A stretch of DNA of 64,000 bases, from positions 62,001-126,000 of the forward strand of contig CAVVPU010000241.1 of NCBI GenBank assembly GCA_963750015.1. The letters are read 5' to 3'. The position numbers and the translations under genes were made by a program. Of the stretch, positions 16,621 to 25,250 are shown in pieces. Under the pieces are notes generated by a model. That model was not told where the DNA came from, searched no databases, and saw only the letters and a program-made list of their open reading frames with translations. This DNA is from CAVVNC01 sp963750015 (lineage in GTDB: Bacteria; Desulfobacterota; Syntrophorhabdia; Syntrophorhabdales; WCHB1-27). Numbering within the stretch: the first letter of the stretch is position 1; each line of letters starts with the position of its first letter.

Positions 16621-18887
16621 GGACCTTTCATCTGTTTCAGGGCTCTCAGCACCCTGTCGGGGGTCACCGGATACTCGTACAGCCAGGTCCCGACCGCGTT
16701 CGACACGGCCATGAGTATGGCAGAGGGTCCCGGCGAGGTCGACACTTCTCCGACTCCCACCGCCCGAAAACGATGGCTGGGGAAAGGCGTCTCAAGCACC
16801 ACGTGATCGACCTCGGGCAACTCGGCCGTGGTACGCCATTTGTAATCGATCATGTTGGCGTTGACGATGTGACCCGTGCGGCGGTCGAGAATCGTTTCTT
16901 CGAAGATGGCGCTGTCGATACCGGCTGAACCCAGGCACCCGTTCATCTGCCCTTCAAGACCCTGAGGGTCGATGATCTGGCCCACATCGGTCGCGTTGAC
17001 CACCTTTAAGAGGGTCACCTTCCCCGTTTCCGTGTCCACCTCGACCTCGACAAAGCTCATCATGCAGTTACACATGGTAAAGTCGGGCTCGAAGCGTCCG
17101 TAACCAAGTATGGTCCGGTCGTTCCCCATGGCCCGCCATTTCATGCCCTTCTCTCTATTATTCTTGACGAAGACGACGCCGTTTTCCGTATCCAGCTCCT
17201 CAGGCGCCACTCCCAGTTTCGGCGCGGCGAACTCCAGAAGTTTGTTGCGGGCATCTTCCGCAGCCCTGATGACCGCGCTACCGATGGCATAGGTGCCCCT
17301 GGAACCGACCGGCCCGAACTCGAAGGGGGTTACGAGGGAATCGGCGGGAGTCATGGAGATACTCTGAGGTGGTATCTGAAGCACCTCGGCAACCATCTTG
17401 GCATAGTTGCTCTTCTGGCCTGTGCCGTGTTCAGTCACGCAGAGAAAAATCGTTGCGGTCGCATTGTAGCCGAGCTGGACGTATGCCTCGGCCGCATCTT
17501 CGCCTATGTCTGCGTTGCCGTGGACCCCGACGCCGATGCCCCTGCGCTTTCGGCCATCCACCATCGTGGGTGTGAGCCAGCCCTTCCATTTCTTCTTCCA
17601 CCCGAACTTTTCCGCGCCTCCGTCCATGGCCTTCGAGAAATCGACCCCCCGGTAACTGTAGAACTCTCCGTCGCGCCAATAATAGCCTCCCCCGGGCTTG
17701 ACGAAGTTCTTCTTGAGCACATCGAAAGGATCGAGACCTGCCTTGTTCATGGCAAGGTTCAGAAGCGGTATGAAAGAGCATTTCAACTCCTGCCCCCCGA
17801 AGCCCCTCGTGCTGCCCGAGGCATTCCTGTTCGTGACCACCACGATATTCTTCAAGTCCCAGTTAGGGCACTGGGCCATTATCATAAGCTCACCCGAGCC
17901 GATGGCGACCTGGGCCTGGGTCGTGAAGGAATAGTATCCTGTGTCGACGTACCAGGTGCCCTGGATGGCCGTGAGGCTTCCGTCATTCTTCATGCCTACC
18001 CTTGCATGAATCCTGGAGCCCACTCTGAGAGTAAAGGCGGCCATGTGCTCTTCTTTCGTGAACATGACCTTGACCGGACACCTGGTAGCCCTCGCCAGGA
18101 GGATTGCATAGGACTGGACCTGCCAGCACATAATTTTCGTCCCGAATCCTCCGCCGCACTGGGGAGCGATTGTCCTTATCTCGAACTGCCGGTTGAAGAC
18201 ATGGAAAAGAGTTACCTTGTCGAGATAGGGGGCCTGCGTGGTCGCCCAGAGAGTCACCTTGTTGGGTTGCTCGAAGGTGGCAATTGCCCCTACCGATTCG
18301 GGGGGCAGGGCATTGGGTATGTTCTCGTATCCGAAGGTTCCCTCGGTGATGACGTCCGCCTCGGCGAAACCCTTGTCCACATCTCCCCTTACCACCCCTT
18401 TCAGGCAGTTCTCTCCATAGATGATGGTGCCGCCCGGCAGGATATTGTCGGGGTATTCGTCGTAGACAGCGGGGGCGCCCGGCTTGAGGGCAGAATCTAT
18501 ATCGAAAACCGCCGGCAGAACCTCATACTCGACCTCGATAAGATCGAGGGCCTCCTCCGCTATCTCCTCGGTCACGGCTGCAACAAGGGCCACCGCATCA
18601 CCCACATAACGGACCTTCTTGTCGAGGACGCGCACATTCCTTGGCGTGCCTCCCCGGAAATCAGGGATGTCCTCCCAGGCAAGGACGGCCTTCACCCCCT
18701 TAAGGGCCTGGGCCTTGCTCTTGTCGATCCTCTTGATCAAGGCGTGGGCGTAAGGGCTCCTGAGTACCTTGCCGTAGAGAAGGTTTTGAAACTTGAGGTC
18801 GTCCGTATACTGCACCGCGCCGGTAACGATATCCTCTGCATCGCGCCGGGCCATCGGTTTGCCTATGTATTTGTAATCACCGCCCAT
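16599..18887 (-). CDS. Molybdenum-binding subunit of a xanthine dehydrogenase/CoxL family hydroxylase
   Basis: 762 residues, full length. This subunit carries the molybdopterin cofactor and active site. The block APQCGGGFGTKI (near residue 243), the arginine in GSTRGFGGQE (near 357), and the C-terminal VGVGEVSTSP, whose Glu corresponds to the catalytic Glu of the family, are all present. The N-terminal GKPMARRDAEDIVTG tract is typical. It starts 3 bases after the 2Fe-2S subunit. Family members oxidise purines, aldehydes, nicotinate, CO or reduce 4-hydroxybenzoyl-CoA; sequence alone does not decide. The adenine deaminase next door hints at a purine, but only weakly. Confidence 0.9.
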   Translation of the reverse strand: MGGDYKYIGKPMARRDAEDIVTGAVQYTDDLKFQNLLYGKVLRSPYAHALIKRIDKSKAQALKGVKAVLAWEDIPDFRGGTPRNVRVLDKKVRYVGDAVALVAAVTEEIAEEALDLIEVEYEVLPAVFDIDSALKPGAPAVYDEYPDNILPGGTIIYGENCLKGVVRGDVDKGFAEADVITEGTFGYENIPNALPPESVGAIATFEQPNKVTLWATTQAPYLDKVTLFHVFNRQFEIRTIAPQCGGGFGTKIMCWQVQSYAILLARATRCPVKVMFTKEEHMAAFTLRVGSRIHARVGMKNDGSLTAIQGTWYVDTGYYSFTTQAQVAIGSGELMIMAQCPNWDLKNIVVVTNRNASGSTRGFGGQELKCSFIPLLNLAMNKAGLDPFDVLKKNFVKPGGGYYWRDGEFYSYRGVDFSKAMDGGAEKFGWKKKWKGWLTPTMVDGRKRRGIGVGVHGNADIGEDAAEAYVQLGYNATATIFLCVTEHGTGQKSNYAKMVAEVLQIPPQSISMTPADSLVTPFEFGPVGSRGTYAIGSAVIRAAEDARNKLLEFAAPKLGVAPEELDTENGVVFVKNNREKGMKWRAMGNDRTILGYGRFEPDFTMCNCMMSFVEVEVDTETGKVTLLKVVNATDVGQIIDPQGLEGQMNGCLGSAGIDSAIFEETILDRRTGHIVNANMIDYKWRTTAELPEVDHVVLETPFPSHRFRAVGVGEVSTSPGPSAILMAVSNAVGTWLYEYPVTPDRVLRALKQMKGPEKGKEK

Positions 18888-18890
18888 TCT

Positions 18891-19427
18891 CTACCTCCCC
18901 TTGTCCGCAACCGACATGACGGCCCGGATCACCTGGTAATGGCTGATGCATCGGCAAAAATTGCCCGAAAGGGCCTCCTTAACCTCATCCTCCGTGGGGG
19001 AAGGGCTCTGGTTAAGAAGGGCCTTGGCACTCATGAGCATGCCCGGCGTGCAGTAGCCGCATTGGAAGGCCGTGTGATCGATGAACGCCTGCTGAAGCGG
19101 ATCGAGGCCGCCTGTTTCCCGGTCTCTCAGCCCTTCTATCGTGGTTATCTCTTTGCCGTCGCATTCGACGGTGAGGATTTTGCACGAAAGAACCGCTTTG
19201 CCATCCATAATTACGGTGCAGGCGCCGCATGCGCCGTCATCGCATACGATTTTGGTTCCGGTCAAACCAAGGTTCTCCCTGATCGTCTGAGACAAAGTGT
19301 GATAAGCCTCGATTTCACCGGGCCTGTTTCCTATGTTCAATTCGTAGGTTTGCCCGTTGACTATGAGGGTGACCATCTCCGGCTCGGAAGAGGCCTTCTT
19401 CACCCGGCTCGTCTTTCTCTCCGCCAT
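18891..19427 (-). CDS. 2Fe-2S subunit of the molybdenum hydroxylase
   Basis: 178 residues, the CoxS/HcrC type. Residues 18-100 form a plant-type ferredoxin domain with the cluster ligands in CDDGACGAC plus a later Cys; the C-terminal helical domain holds the second cluster in CGYCTPGM and CRCISHYQ. It passes electrons from the Mo centre to FAD. The first 18 residues are a Lys/Ser-rich extension not usual for the family. It is the first subunit gene after the regulator. Confidence 0.93.
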   Translation of the reverse strand: MAERKTSRVKKASSEPEMVTLIVNGQTYELNIGNRPGEIEAYHTLSQTIRENLGLTGTKIVCDDGACGACTVIMDGKAVLSCKILTVECDGKEITTIEGLRDRETGGLDPLQQAFIDHTAFQCGYCTPGMLMSAKALLNQSPSPTEDEVKEALSGNFCRCISHYQVIRAVMSVADKGR

Positions 19428-19452
19428 ATCTCTATCCCCCTTCCACTATTAT

Positions 19453-19512
19453 TGGGGCTCAGCGCCCCCTCGGCAGGGCTTCGGAGCCTCGCCACTCATC
19501 GCTTCGCGCGCG
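19453..19512. repeat. Second copy of the intergenic repeat, before the 2Fe-2S subunit gene
   Basis: GGGGCTCAGCGCCCCCTC followed by GGCAGGGCTTCGGAGCC and a TCGCTTCGCGCGCGAAG hairpin matches, with about 75-80 percent identity by eye, the element at 16378-16445. It overlaps the 3' end of the regulator gene. Confidence 0.6.
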
Positions 19513-20356
19513 AAGTTTTGGGGACTTCTCCTTTGACTTCAGGTTGCTCGGAGTCGCCCCCTCCCGTTACATCCGCGGGAGCACCCAGTTCCCGGGAGAG
19601 CTCCATTCCCGCTCGCGCAACCACCGGGCCCAACTGACGAACTGCCTCGCCGGAAAAGAGCACCAGAATCTCTATGTAGCCGACAGGAAGTCTGTTAGGC
19701 CCGAGCACCGGTGCCGCAACGACAGTGAGCCCCCGGTTCACCTCCCCCAGGTCCGTCGCGAAGCCGTCCTGTCTGCACCGAGCGAGTTCCCTCTCAAGCC
19801 TGCTCCGGTCGAGGGCTGCTGGAGTTCCATGAAAATAAAGCTCCTTCTCGGCGAGGAGGCGGTCTTTCTCCTGTGGCGGCAAGAACGAGGCTATCGCCTT
19901 TCCGTGGGCGCCATACGTGACCGGCAGCCTCCGTCCCACACGCATGGTCACCCCGATGTCGCCTTCACCCTCATACTTTGCTGCCACGAAGACGGATTTT
20001 TCCGCGATGAGACCGAAAACTGCGGTGCTACCGGTTTCCTTTGCCAGACGATAAAGAATCGGCTCGGCCAGTCGTGGAGGACTCAGATCGTCGAGCACCT
20101 TGCGGGAAAGAGAGATAAGACCCGGGCCAAGGGCGTAGCCCTTCCCCTCGCCGTTCCTTTTCACCAGGCCGAACCGGCTCAACGTCTCCAGTATTGAAAA
20201 GGCCTTACTCTTATGGATGCCCACTTCGCCGCAAATGTCGATGAGACTGATATAGGGCGATTGTGCCCGGGCAAGGCAGAAGAGCACCCGGGAAGCCTGC
20301 TCCACCGCCGGGGATTCGTATTTGACTCCCATTGTTCTCGCTTTTTCGTCGGTCAT
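19496..20356 (-). CDS. IclR family transcriptional regulator
   Basis: 286 residues from the ATG at 20356, which has AAGGAT before it; the frame is open 40 codons further upstream but that part lies over the promoter. The winged helix-turn-helix spans about residues 16-80 (ISLIDICGEVGIHKSKAFSIL), and the effector-binding domain follows (YGAHGKAIASFL near residue 160). IclR proteins respond to small organic acids. It lies just ahead of the three hydroxylase subunit genes in the same direction and so probably controls them and itself. The last 25 residues are a polar tail. Confidence 0.9.
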   Translation of the reverse strand: MTDEKARTMGVKYESPAVEQASRVLFCLARAQSPYISLIDICGEVGIHKSKAFSILETLSRFGLVKRNGEGKGYALGPGLISLSRKVLDDLSPPRLAEPILYRLAKETGSTAVFGLIAEKSVFVAAKYEGEGDIGVTMRVGRRLPVTYGAHGKAIASFLPPQEKDRLLAEKELYFHGTPAALDRSRLERELARCRQDGFATDLGEVNRGLTVVAAPVLGPNRLPVGYIEILVLFSGEAVRQLGPVVARAGMELSRELGAPADVTGGGDSEQPEVKGEVPKTSRAKR

Positions 20357-20378
20357 CGGGAAATCCTTAAGAACCTGG

Positions 20379-20419
20379 GTTCTGTATATAGAACTACAAC
20401 AAAAAGGACCTAGTGTCAA
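20379..20419 (-). promoter_or_regulatory. Possible promoter and operator of the iclR-hydroxylase operon
   Basis: The minus strand has TTGACA at 20419-20414, followed by an inverted repeat GTTCTRTATAYAGAAC at 20394-20379 that covers the expected -10 area (TATATA within it). Such a palindrome just before an IclR-type gene is the kind of site this family binds. The -10 spacing is not ideal (23 bases to TATATA), so the promoter itself is uncertain; the palindrome is clear. Confidence 0.5.
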
Positions 20420-20455
20420 CAAAAAAGTGCGAGAGCCAAAGAAGGCCTCTCGCAC
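20419..20455 (-). terminator. Rho-independent terminator after adenine deaminase
   Basis: A 9-base perfect stem (GTGCGAGAG at 20427-20435 with CTCTCGCAC at 20447-20455) is followed on the minus strand by a run of six T. It lies about 40 bases after the adenine deaminase stop, so that gene is separate from the iclR operon. Confidence 0.85.
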
Positions 20456-20496
20456 TCTCAGACAATTTATGAGCACGTGGAGTAAAAGGTCGCGGC

Positions 20497-22242
20497 TTAC
20501 AGGAAAAGCGAGACAAGCCTCCTGGCCCTTATGTCCGCGAGACCCTTGTCGGTGATCCGGAGGAATGGCAACCCAGTGAACGGTATGGTTTGAAGCGCCA
20601 GAAACGGCCGGCGCAGGGTGGAGCCTATCTCCTCCATCCGCACGTCAAGCTCCTTTGTTTTCGCGGCTATCTCCTCCAGCCCGTAATCGGGCACAAGGCT
20701 GTATACCGGCATGGGGAACTCGAAACTTACCTTGCCCTTTCGGCATATGACGTATCCCCCTTGCAACTCAATGAGCCGGTTCACTGCGATTGCCATGTCC
20801 TCTTCGCTGCTGCCGACGGCCAAGATATTACCCGTATCCCAGATAACGTTGGTGGCCACGGCGCCTTCCTTTATGCCCGTGCCGGAAATGAATCCTCTAC
20901 CCATCTGTTTCTCATCGTGCCTGTTGATAACGGCTACGGGAATGATGTCTTTTCCAAGGTCCATTTGAAGATAGCCATCCCTGATTTGCAGACGGCCTTC
21001 CACCTCACGGGTGATGGTTTCGTTGATCACCTTCACGACCCGCACCCATTCCCTGTCGGGGCTGGCCGGGATGCGGAATGCCGCCGCCTTCACCCTTCCG
21101 GCCTCTATAGTGTGCTTCATCGACTCAGGGTAGGGGTAGGGGCTTATCGCGCCGACAAACGCTTTGTCGAGGACCACCATTTTGCCGTCCGCCATGACGT
21201 GGTCGACGGAAACGCTTTCGAGGTCTCCACCCAGGAATGAAATGTCCGCGTGGCGAAGAGGGGCGATGGCTCCCAGATGGCGAAGACCGTAATAATCGGC
21301 GACGTTGATCGTCGTCATCTTGATCGCCTCCATGGCGCTGAAGCCATAGCTTATCGCCCTCCTCACGATTGAGTCGAGGTAGCCTTCCTCGCACAACATG
21401 ACGCCGTCAAACACGTCCGAGACGAGAATGACCCGTCTTTTATCCACGTCCAGGTCCTTCAGCCGGGAAAGCTCTCCGAGCTCCTTTCTCACGAAACCCT
21501 CCCGGATCATCACATAGATGCCCATCCGCAATTTCTCGATTGCCTCATCCACGGTCGTCGACTCGTGGCACGAAGTGATCCCTGTCATCGCGTACTGGTT
21601 GAGCTTGCCACCCCGGGCGCCCGCCCCGTGTCCCTCAAGGGTCTTGCCCAGGGAAAGCGCCAGGAGGGCCTGTGCCAGTACCCGTTCATCACCCTCGACG
21701 ATCCTCGTCCAGTATCCCTCCCCTATACCGAGGACATCCTTCCGCCTGAGCAGCTTCTTGAATTCGGGCAGGGTGAGCCCGACGGCAGTCTCAAGGTGCG
21801 GAAAGGGTGGAGTTTCCGGCGGCGCCAAAAAATAGCAGCGAAGAGGATAACCTTTCGCGCTGTCGAAGAAGGATTCTGTGGCGGCCATGCCGCAGCTCGT
21901 CGCCACTATACCGCACTCGGAAACGAGGCACGTGGTACCTCCTTTCAGTGAATAAGGAACTATCTCGTAGAAAGGATACATACTGTCAAGATGAGTATGG
22001 GCGTCCATGAAGCCCGGGCAGAGGTACCGCCCGCCCGCGTCTATGACCTCGGTCTCCTTCGACGCCCTCAGGGCCTCCTGCTTGTCAATTCCGGTAATAT
22101 AGCCGTCTTTGACTGCGACTGTAAGACCCTCCTCGATGCTATTGGTGAAGACATTTACGATCCGGCCGTTGGTAATGATGGTATCTGCGGGCGCCTCGCC
22201 TTTTGCGACGCGGAGCAACCTCTCTAAAATCCGCCTTTTCAT
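20497..22242 (-). CDS. ade: Adenine deaminase
   Basis: 581 residues, the length of the Ade family. It hydrolyses adenine to hypoxanthine and ammonia. It belongs to the amidohydrolase superfamily: DAHTHLDS (near residue 80) gives the first metal histidines, EGHGAGA and CHESTT (near 199 and 228) supply further ligands, and LVSDVFDG holds the aspartate. The C-terminal VNRLIELQGGYV block is typical of adenine deaminase. A GGAGG site lies before the ATG. It has its own terminator and is divergent from selD. Hypoxanthine is a possible substrate for the neighbouring Mo hydroxylase. Confidence 0.93.
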   Translation of the reverse strand: MKRRILERLLRVAKGEAPADTIITNGRIVNVFTNSIEEGLTVAVKDGYITGIDKQEALRASKETEVIDAGGRYLCPGFMDAHTHLDSMYPFYEIVPYSLKGGTTCLVSECGIVATSCGMAATESFFDSAKGYPLRCYFLAPPETPPFPHLETAVGLTLPEFKKLLRRKDVLGIGEGYWTRIVEGDERVLAQALLALSLGKTLEGHGAGARGGKLNQYAMTGITSCHESTTVDEAIEKLRMGIYVMIREGFVRKELGELSRLKDLDVDKRRVILVSDVFDGVMLCEEGYLDSIVRRAISYGFSAMEAIKMTTINVADYYGLRHLGAIAPLRHADISFLGGDLESVSVDHVMADGKMVVLDKAFVGAISPYPYPESMKHTIEAGRVKAAAFRIPASPDREWVRVVKVINETITREVEGRLQIRDGYLQMDLGKDIIPVAVINRHDEKQMGRGFISGTGIKEGAVATNVIWDTGNILAVGSSEEDMAIAVNRLIELQGGYVICRKGKVSFEFPMPVYSLVPDYGLEEIAAKTKELDVRMEEIGSTLRRPFLALQTIPFTGLPFLRITDKGLADIRARRLVSLFL

Positions 22243-22274
22243 TATAGGTCCGCCTCCAGGAAGGAATTTTTCAT

Positions 22275-22303
22275 TTTACACCAGGGGCCGCAGATAGTAA
22301 AAT
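22275..22303 (+). promoter_or_regulatory. Probable selD promoter
   Basis: TTTACA (22275-22280) and TAAAAT (22298-22303) are 17 bases apart, 34 bases before the selD ATG. Confidence 0.6.
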
Positions 22304-22337
22304 TGTTGGTCGTGCGGCACCAAACGAGAGGGTTACC

Positions 22338-23363
22338 ATGGATGAACAGCGATTAACAAAATATGTCCGCGGCGCCGGCTGAGCGTCAAAAATAGGTCCG
22401 GAGGACCTGTCCAACATCCTTTGCGGTATCGAGATACCGACGGATGACAATGTGTTGGTAGGCATAGAGGGCTTTGAGGATGCCGGCGTCTACCGGCTCA
22501 ACCCGGAGACGGCCTTGGTGCAGACCCTCGACTTCTTTACGCCTATCGTGGACGATCCCTACTATTTCGGTCAGATCGCGGCTGCAAACGCCTTCAGTGA
22601 CATCTACGCCATGGGGGCCACTCCTCTGACCGCCATGAACATCGTCTGCTTCTCCCCGAAGCTTTACGATACAAACATACTGAAGGAGATCATACGGGGA
22701 GGTGCAGACAAGATACGCGAGGCGGGGGCGAGTCTTCTGGGTGGCCACAGCGTCGACGACCAGGAGATCAAGTACGGTCTCTCCGTCACCGGGGTCGTTC
22801 ACCCTGACAGGATACTAAGGAATGAGGGGGCAAGAGCGGGCGACCTCCTTATCCTCACGAAGCCGCTCGGTACGGGTATCCTCAACACGGCCATGAAAGG
22901 GGAAATGCTTGGAGAAGGCGCGACAAAGGAAGCCATCGAAATAATGGCGAGCCTCAACAACCGGGCGGCTCGTGCCATGGGCAGAGTCCGGCCACATGCG
23001 GCCACCGACGTGACGGGCTTCGGTCTTGCAGGCCACCTTACCGAGATGCTGAAGCAGGCACTCGGTGTTCGCCTCTTCCCCGAAAAGGTTCCTTTTTTCA
23101 AGGATGCCGTGGAGATGGCGCGATCAGGCTTTGCGCCTGGAGGCCTTTACCGGAACAGGGACTTCTACGGCAAGCAGGTGGAGGGAACGGCGAGTCCCTT
23201 TTTCATGGACATTCTGTTCGATCCCCAGACCTCGGGCGGTCTCCTCATTGCCCTCGACGTCGCCGATTTGAAAAGGTTTACCGATGCCTGCGCAGAAAAC
23301 GAAGCGACCTTCTGGGTAATCGGCGAGTTCATCGAAGAGCCGAAGGGCAAGATCGTCTTGTAG
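22338..23363 (+). CDS. selD: Selenophosphate synthetase, itself a selenoprotein (in-frame UGA)
   Basis: 341 residues if UGA at 22380-22382 is read as selenocysteine. The ATG at 22338 has GAGAGGG upstream. The N-terminus reads YVRGAG-Sec-ASKIG, which aligns with the active-site cysteine motif of E. coli SelD (SHGAGCGCKI), with Sec at the catalytic Cys. The frame continues without break into the ATP-binding and AIR-synthase-like body (DFFTPIVDDPYYFGQIAAANAFSD, GGHSVDD, HAATDVTGFGLAGH). An ordinary gene finder would start it at 22452 and lose the active site. SelD makes selenophosphate for Sec-tRNA and other selenium uses. tRNA-Sec lies 150 bases downstream. Confidence 0.95.
22383..22420 (+). 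promoter_or_regulatory. Probable bacterial SECIS hairpin in selD
   Basis: Just after the UGA the mRNA can form a 6-base stem, AGGUCC (22394-22399) with GGACCU (22403-22408), around a GGA loop, 11 bases past the UGA. The bacterial SECIS that recruits SelB is a hairpin at about this place. The exact loop recognised by this organism's SelB is unknown. Confidence 0.55.
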
Positions 23364-23471
23364 GACGTCAACAAAACTTAACGCCACACCCTCACACCGA
23401 AAAAGGGCAGGATGACGAGGATACGCGCAGGCGCCTTTGTAAGAACGGCCCGCCAACCGTGAGGAGGAGGC

Positions 23472-23500
23472 TTGAAAAGAAGGCCCGGCCGTGAGACAAT
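23472..23500 (+). promoter_or_regulatory. Possible promoter of the tRNA-Sec gene
   Basis: TTGAAA (23472-23477) and GACAAT (23495-23500) are 17 bases apart and end 10 bases before the mature 5' end of tRNA-Sec. The tRNA could also be cotranscribed with selD. Confidence 0.4.
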
Positions 23501-23510
23501 AAGCTATATT

Positions 23511-23606
23511 GGAAGTGCCAAGGCGCCTGGTGGGCCTCCTGGTCTTCAAAACCAGTGTAGCGGTGAAGAGCTGCTGGGCGGGTTCGATTCCCGTGCACTT
23601 CCGCCA
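23511..23606 (+). tRNA. selC: tRNA-Sec (anticodon TCA)
   Basis: 96 bases including an encoded CCA. The acceptor stem has the 8 base pairs special to tRNA-Sec (GGAAGTGC with GCACTTCC). The anticodon stem CTGGT/ACCAG encloses the loop CTTCAAA with anticodon TCA at 23546-23548. A long variable arm follows, then the T arm GGGCGGGTTCGATTCCC. It decodes UGA as selenocysteine with SelB, and is placed right after selD. Confidence 0.97.
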
Positions 23607-24032
23607 ATACCCCCGTGATACTTGTGGGCCTCCCCCCCCGGCCCTTCGCTCTTAACGGTGCCTGTCTATCCTTCAGTGCCACCCGATGCGAAGAGTGTGG
23701 GCATTGACGTATCCGACCTGGAATTCGCGATGCCCTAGATATACGGGACGGCGTGGTTTTTGCCGGTCACGAAAGGTGAATCGGGAAGCACGATACCACC
23801 CGTCTGGTAAGGGAATATGAGCGAAAGGGCGAATGCAAATCTGATAGTCCTCTCGAACGCTTCATTGACTGGGCGATAGAATCTGTCTATAGTATGAGCC
23901 AAGTAGCGCGAAGTACTGACCAAGAGCCGCCCTTTTCAGCCCCTCATAAGCTGGTCTGGAAGCGTTCCCGCTTACATTAGTCGTCGGTCCTAATATGCTT
24001 CAGCTGCTAATCTTAGTCGTAAAGTAGGTGCT
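23607..24032. other. Intergenic region without a supported gene
   Basis: About 425 bases between tRNA-Sec and the helicase gene. No RNA gene or convincing frame is seen. On the plus strand a stretch near 23735-23930 reads through one TGA with a protein-like composition, but it has no start and no recognised similarity. It may be a gene remnant. Confidence 0.5.
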
Positions 24033-25250
24033 ATGAGTTTCGATTCAATCCAGCTTCATTCGAGAATAGCCGACAACGTCGCGGCTCTCGGCTACAAAAT
24101 CCCCACTCCCATCCAGGAACAGGCGATTCCGTCGGTTCTTAAAGGCAAAGACGTCATGGGCCTTGCCCAAACCGGCACGGGCAAGACGGCGGCGTTCGTA
24201 CTGCCGATCCTTCAACGTCTGCTCCCCGGTCCGCGCGGAAAGGTCCGCAGCCTCATCATCGCTCCCACACGGGAACTGTCAGAACAGATCCACATATCGA
24301 TCCGGGAGCTGGGAAGGAACACGGGCCTTACCAGCTGCGCAATTTACGGCGGCGTCAATGTGAATTCGCAAATTCAGAAACTGCGGGCCGGTGCAGATAT
24401 CGTCGTTGCCTGCCCGGGCCGTCTGCTCGACCTTCTCAACCAGAAAACGATTAACCTTGCGAACGTGGAAGTCCTTGTTATCGATGAGGCGGACCGAATG
24501 TTCGACATGGGCTTTCTGCCCGACGTCCGACGAATCGTCAAGCAACTGCCATTAAAACGACAAACTCTCATGTTCTCCGCGACGATGCCCGACGACATCC
24601 GAAAACTGACCGACGAAGTATTGCATCATCCGGTTATTGTGAAGGTCGGCCATACTGCTCCGGCAGCTACCGTCTCCCACGCGCTCTACCCTGTGGCGCA
24701 GCATCTGAAGACGGAGCTTCTCATGGCCCTCCTCAAGCAGATGGATGCAGAATCGGTTCTGATCTTCACGCGCACCAAACACCGGGCCAAACGCATAGGG
24801 CAGCAGCTCGAGAGGGCAGGATACAAAGCCGCTTCCCTCCAAGGGAATCTGTCGCAGAACAGACGCAACGACGCACTGAATGGCTTCCGCGATGGTTCGT
24901 ACCGAATCCTGGTGGCCACGGATATCGCTGCCCGCGGCATCGACGTCTCGACCATATCCCACGTCATCAACTACGACATTCCCGATACGACGGATGCCTA
25001 CACGCATCGTGTGGGGCGTACCGGCCGCGCGGCAAAGACCGGTGACGCCTTCACCTTCGTCACCGTTGAGGACGAATCTCTGATCAGGAGTATCGAGCAG
25101 GTGCTGGGCACGAAGATTGAACGCCGAGTACTGAAGGATTTTGATTACGAAAAGCAACGGCCGGCCCAGGATGCGGAATCAGGCCGTCCGCGGCGCGAAC
25201 TGCAACACCACCCCGCACGGGCAGGCGCTCGTGCAAATCGCAGGGCCTGA
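24033..25250 (+). CDS. DEAD-box RNA helicase, RhlE type
   Basis: 405 residues. All helicase motifs are visible: Q motif (PTPIQEQAIP), I (AQTGTGKT), Ia (PTRELSEQ), II (DEAD), III (SAT), V (ATDIAARGID) and VI (HRVGRTGR). The C-terminal tail after residue 370 is basic and rich in Arg, as in RhlE proteins. Members help ribosome assembly and mRNA turnover, often in the cold. It stands alone, so no partner is indicated. Confidence 0.94.
   Translation: MSFDSIQLHSRIADNVAALGYKIPTPIQEQAIPSVLKGKDVMGLAQTGTGKTAAFVLPILQRLLPGPRGKVRSLIIAPTRELSEQIHISIRELGRNTGLTSCAIYGGVNVNSQIQKLRAGADIVVACPGRLLDLLNQKTINLANVEVLVIDEADRMFDMGFLPDVRRIVKQLPLKRQTLMFSATMPDDIRKLTDEVLHHPVIVKVGHTAPAATVSHALYPVAQHLKTELLMALLKQMDAESVLIFTRTKHRAKRIGQQLERAGYKAASLQGNLSQNRRNDALNGFRDGSYRILVATDIAARGIDVSTISHVINYDIPDTTDAYTHRVGRTGRAAKTGDAFTFVTVEDESLIRSIEQVLGTKIERRVLKDFDYEKQRPAQDAESGRPRRELQHHPARAGARANRRA

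Noticed and set aside
17427..19637. A 736-codon plus-strand open frame opposite the Mo-hydroxylase genes
   Set aside because: It is the mirror of two well-conserved minus-strand genes in GC-rich codons; its translation shows no family features.
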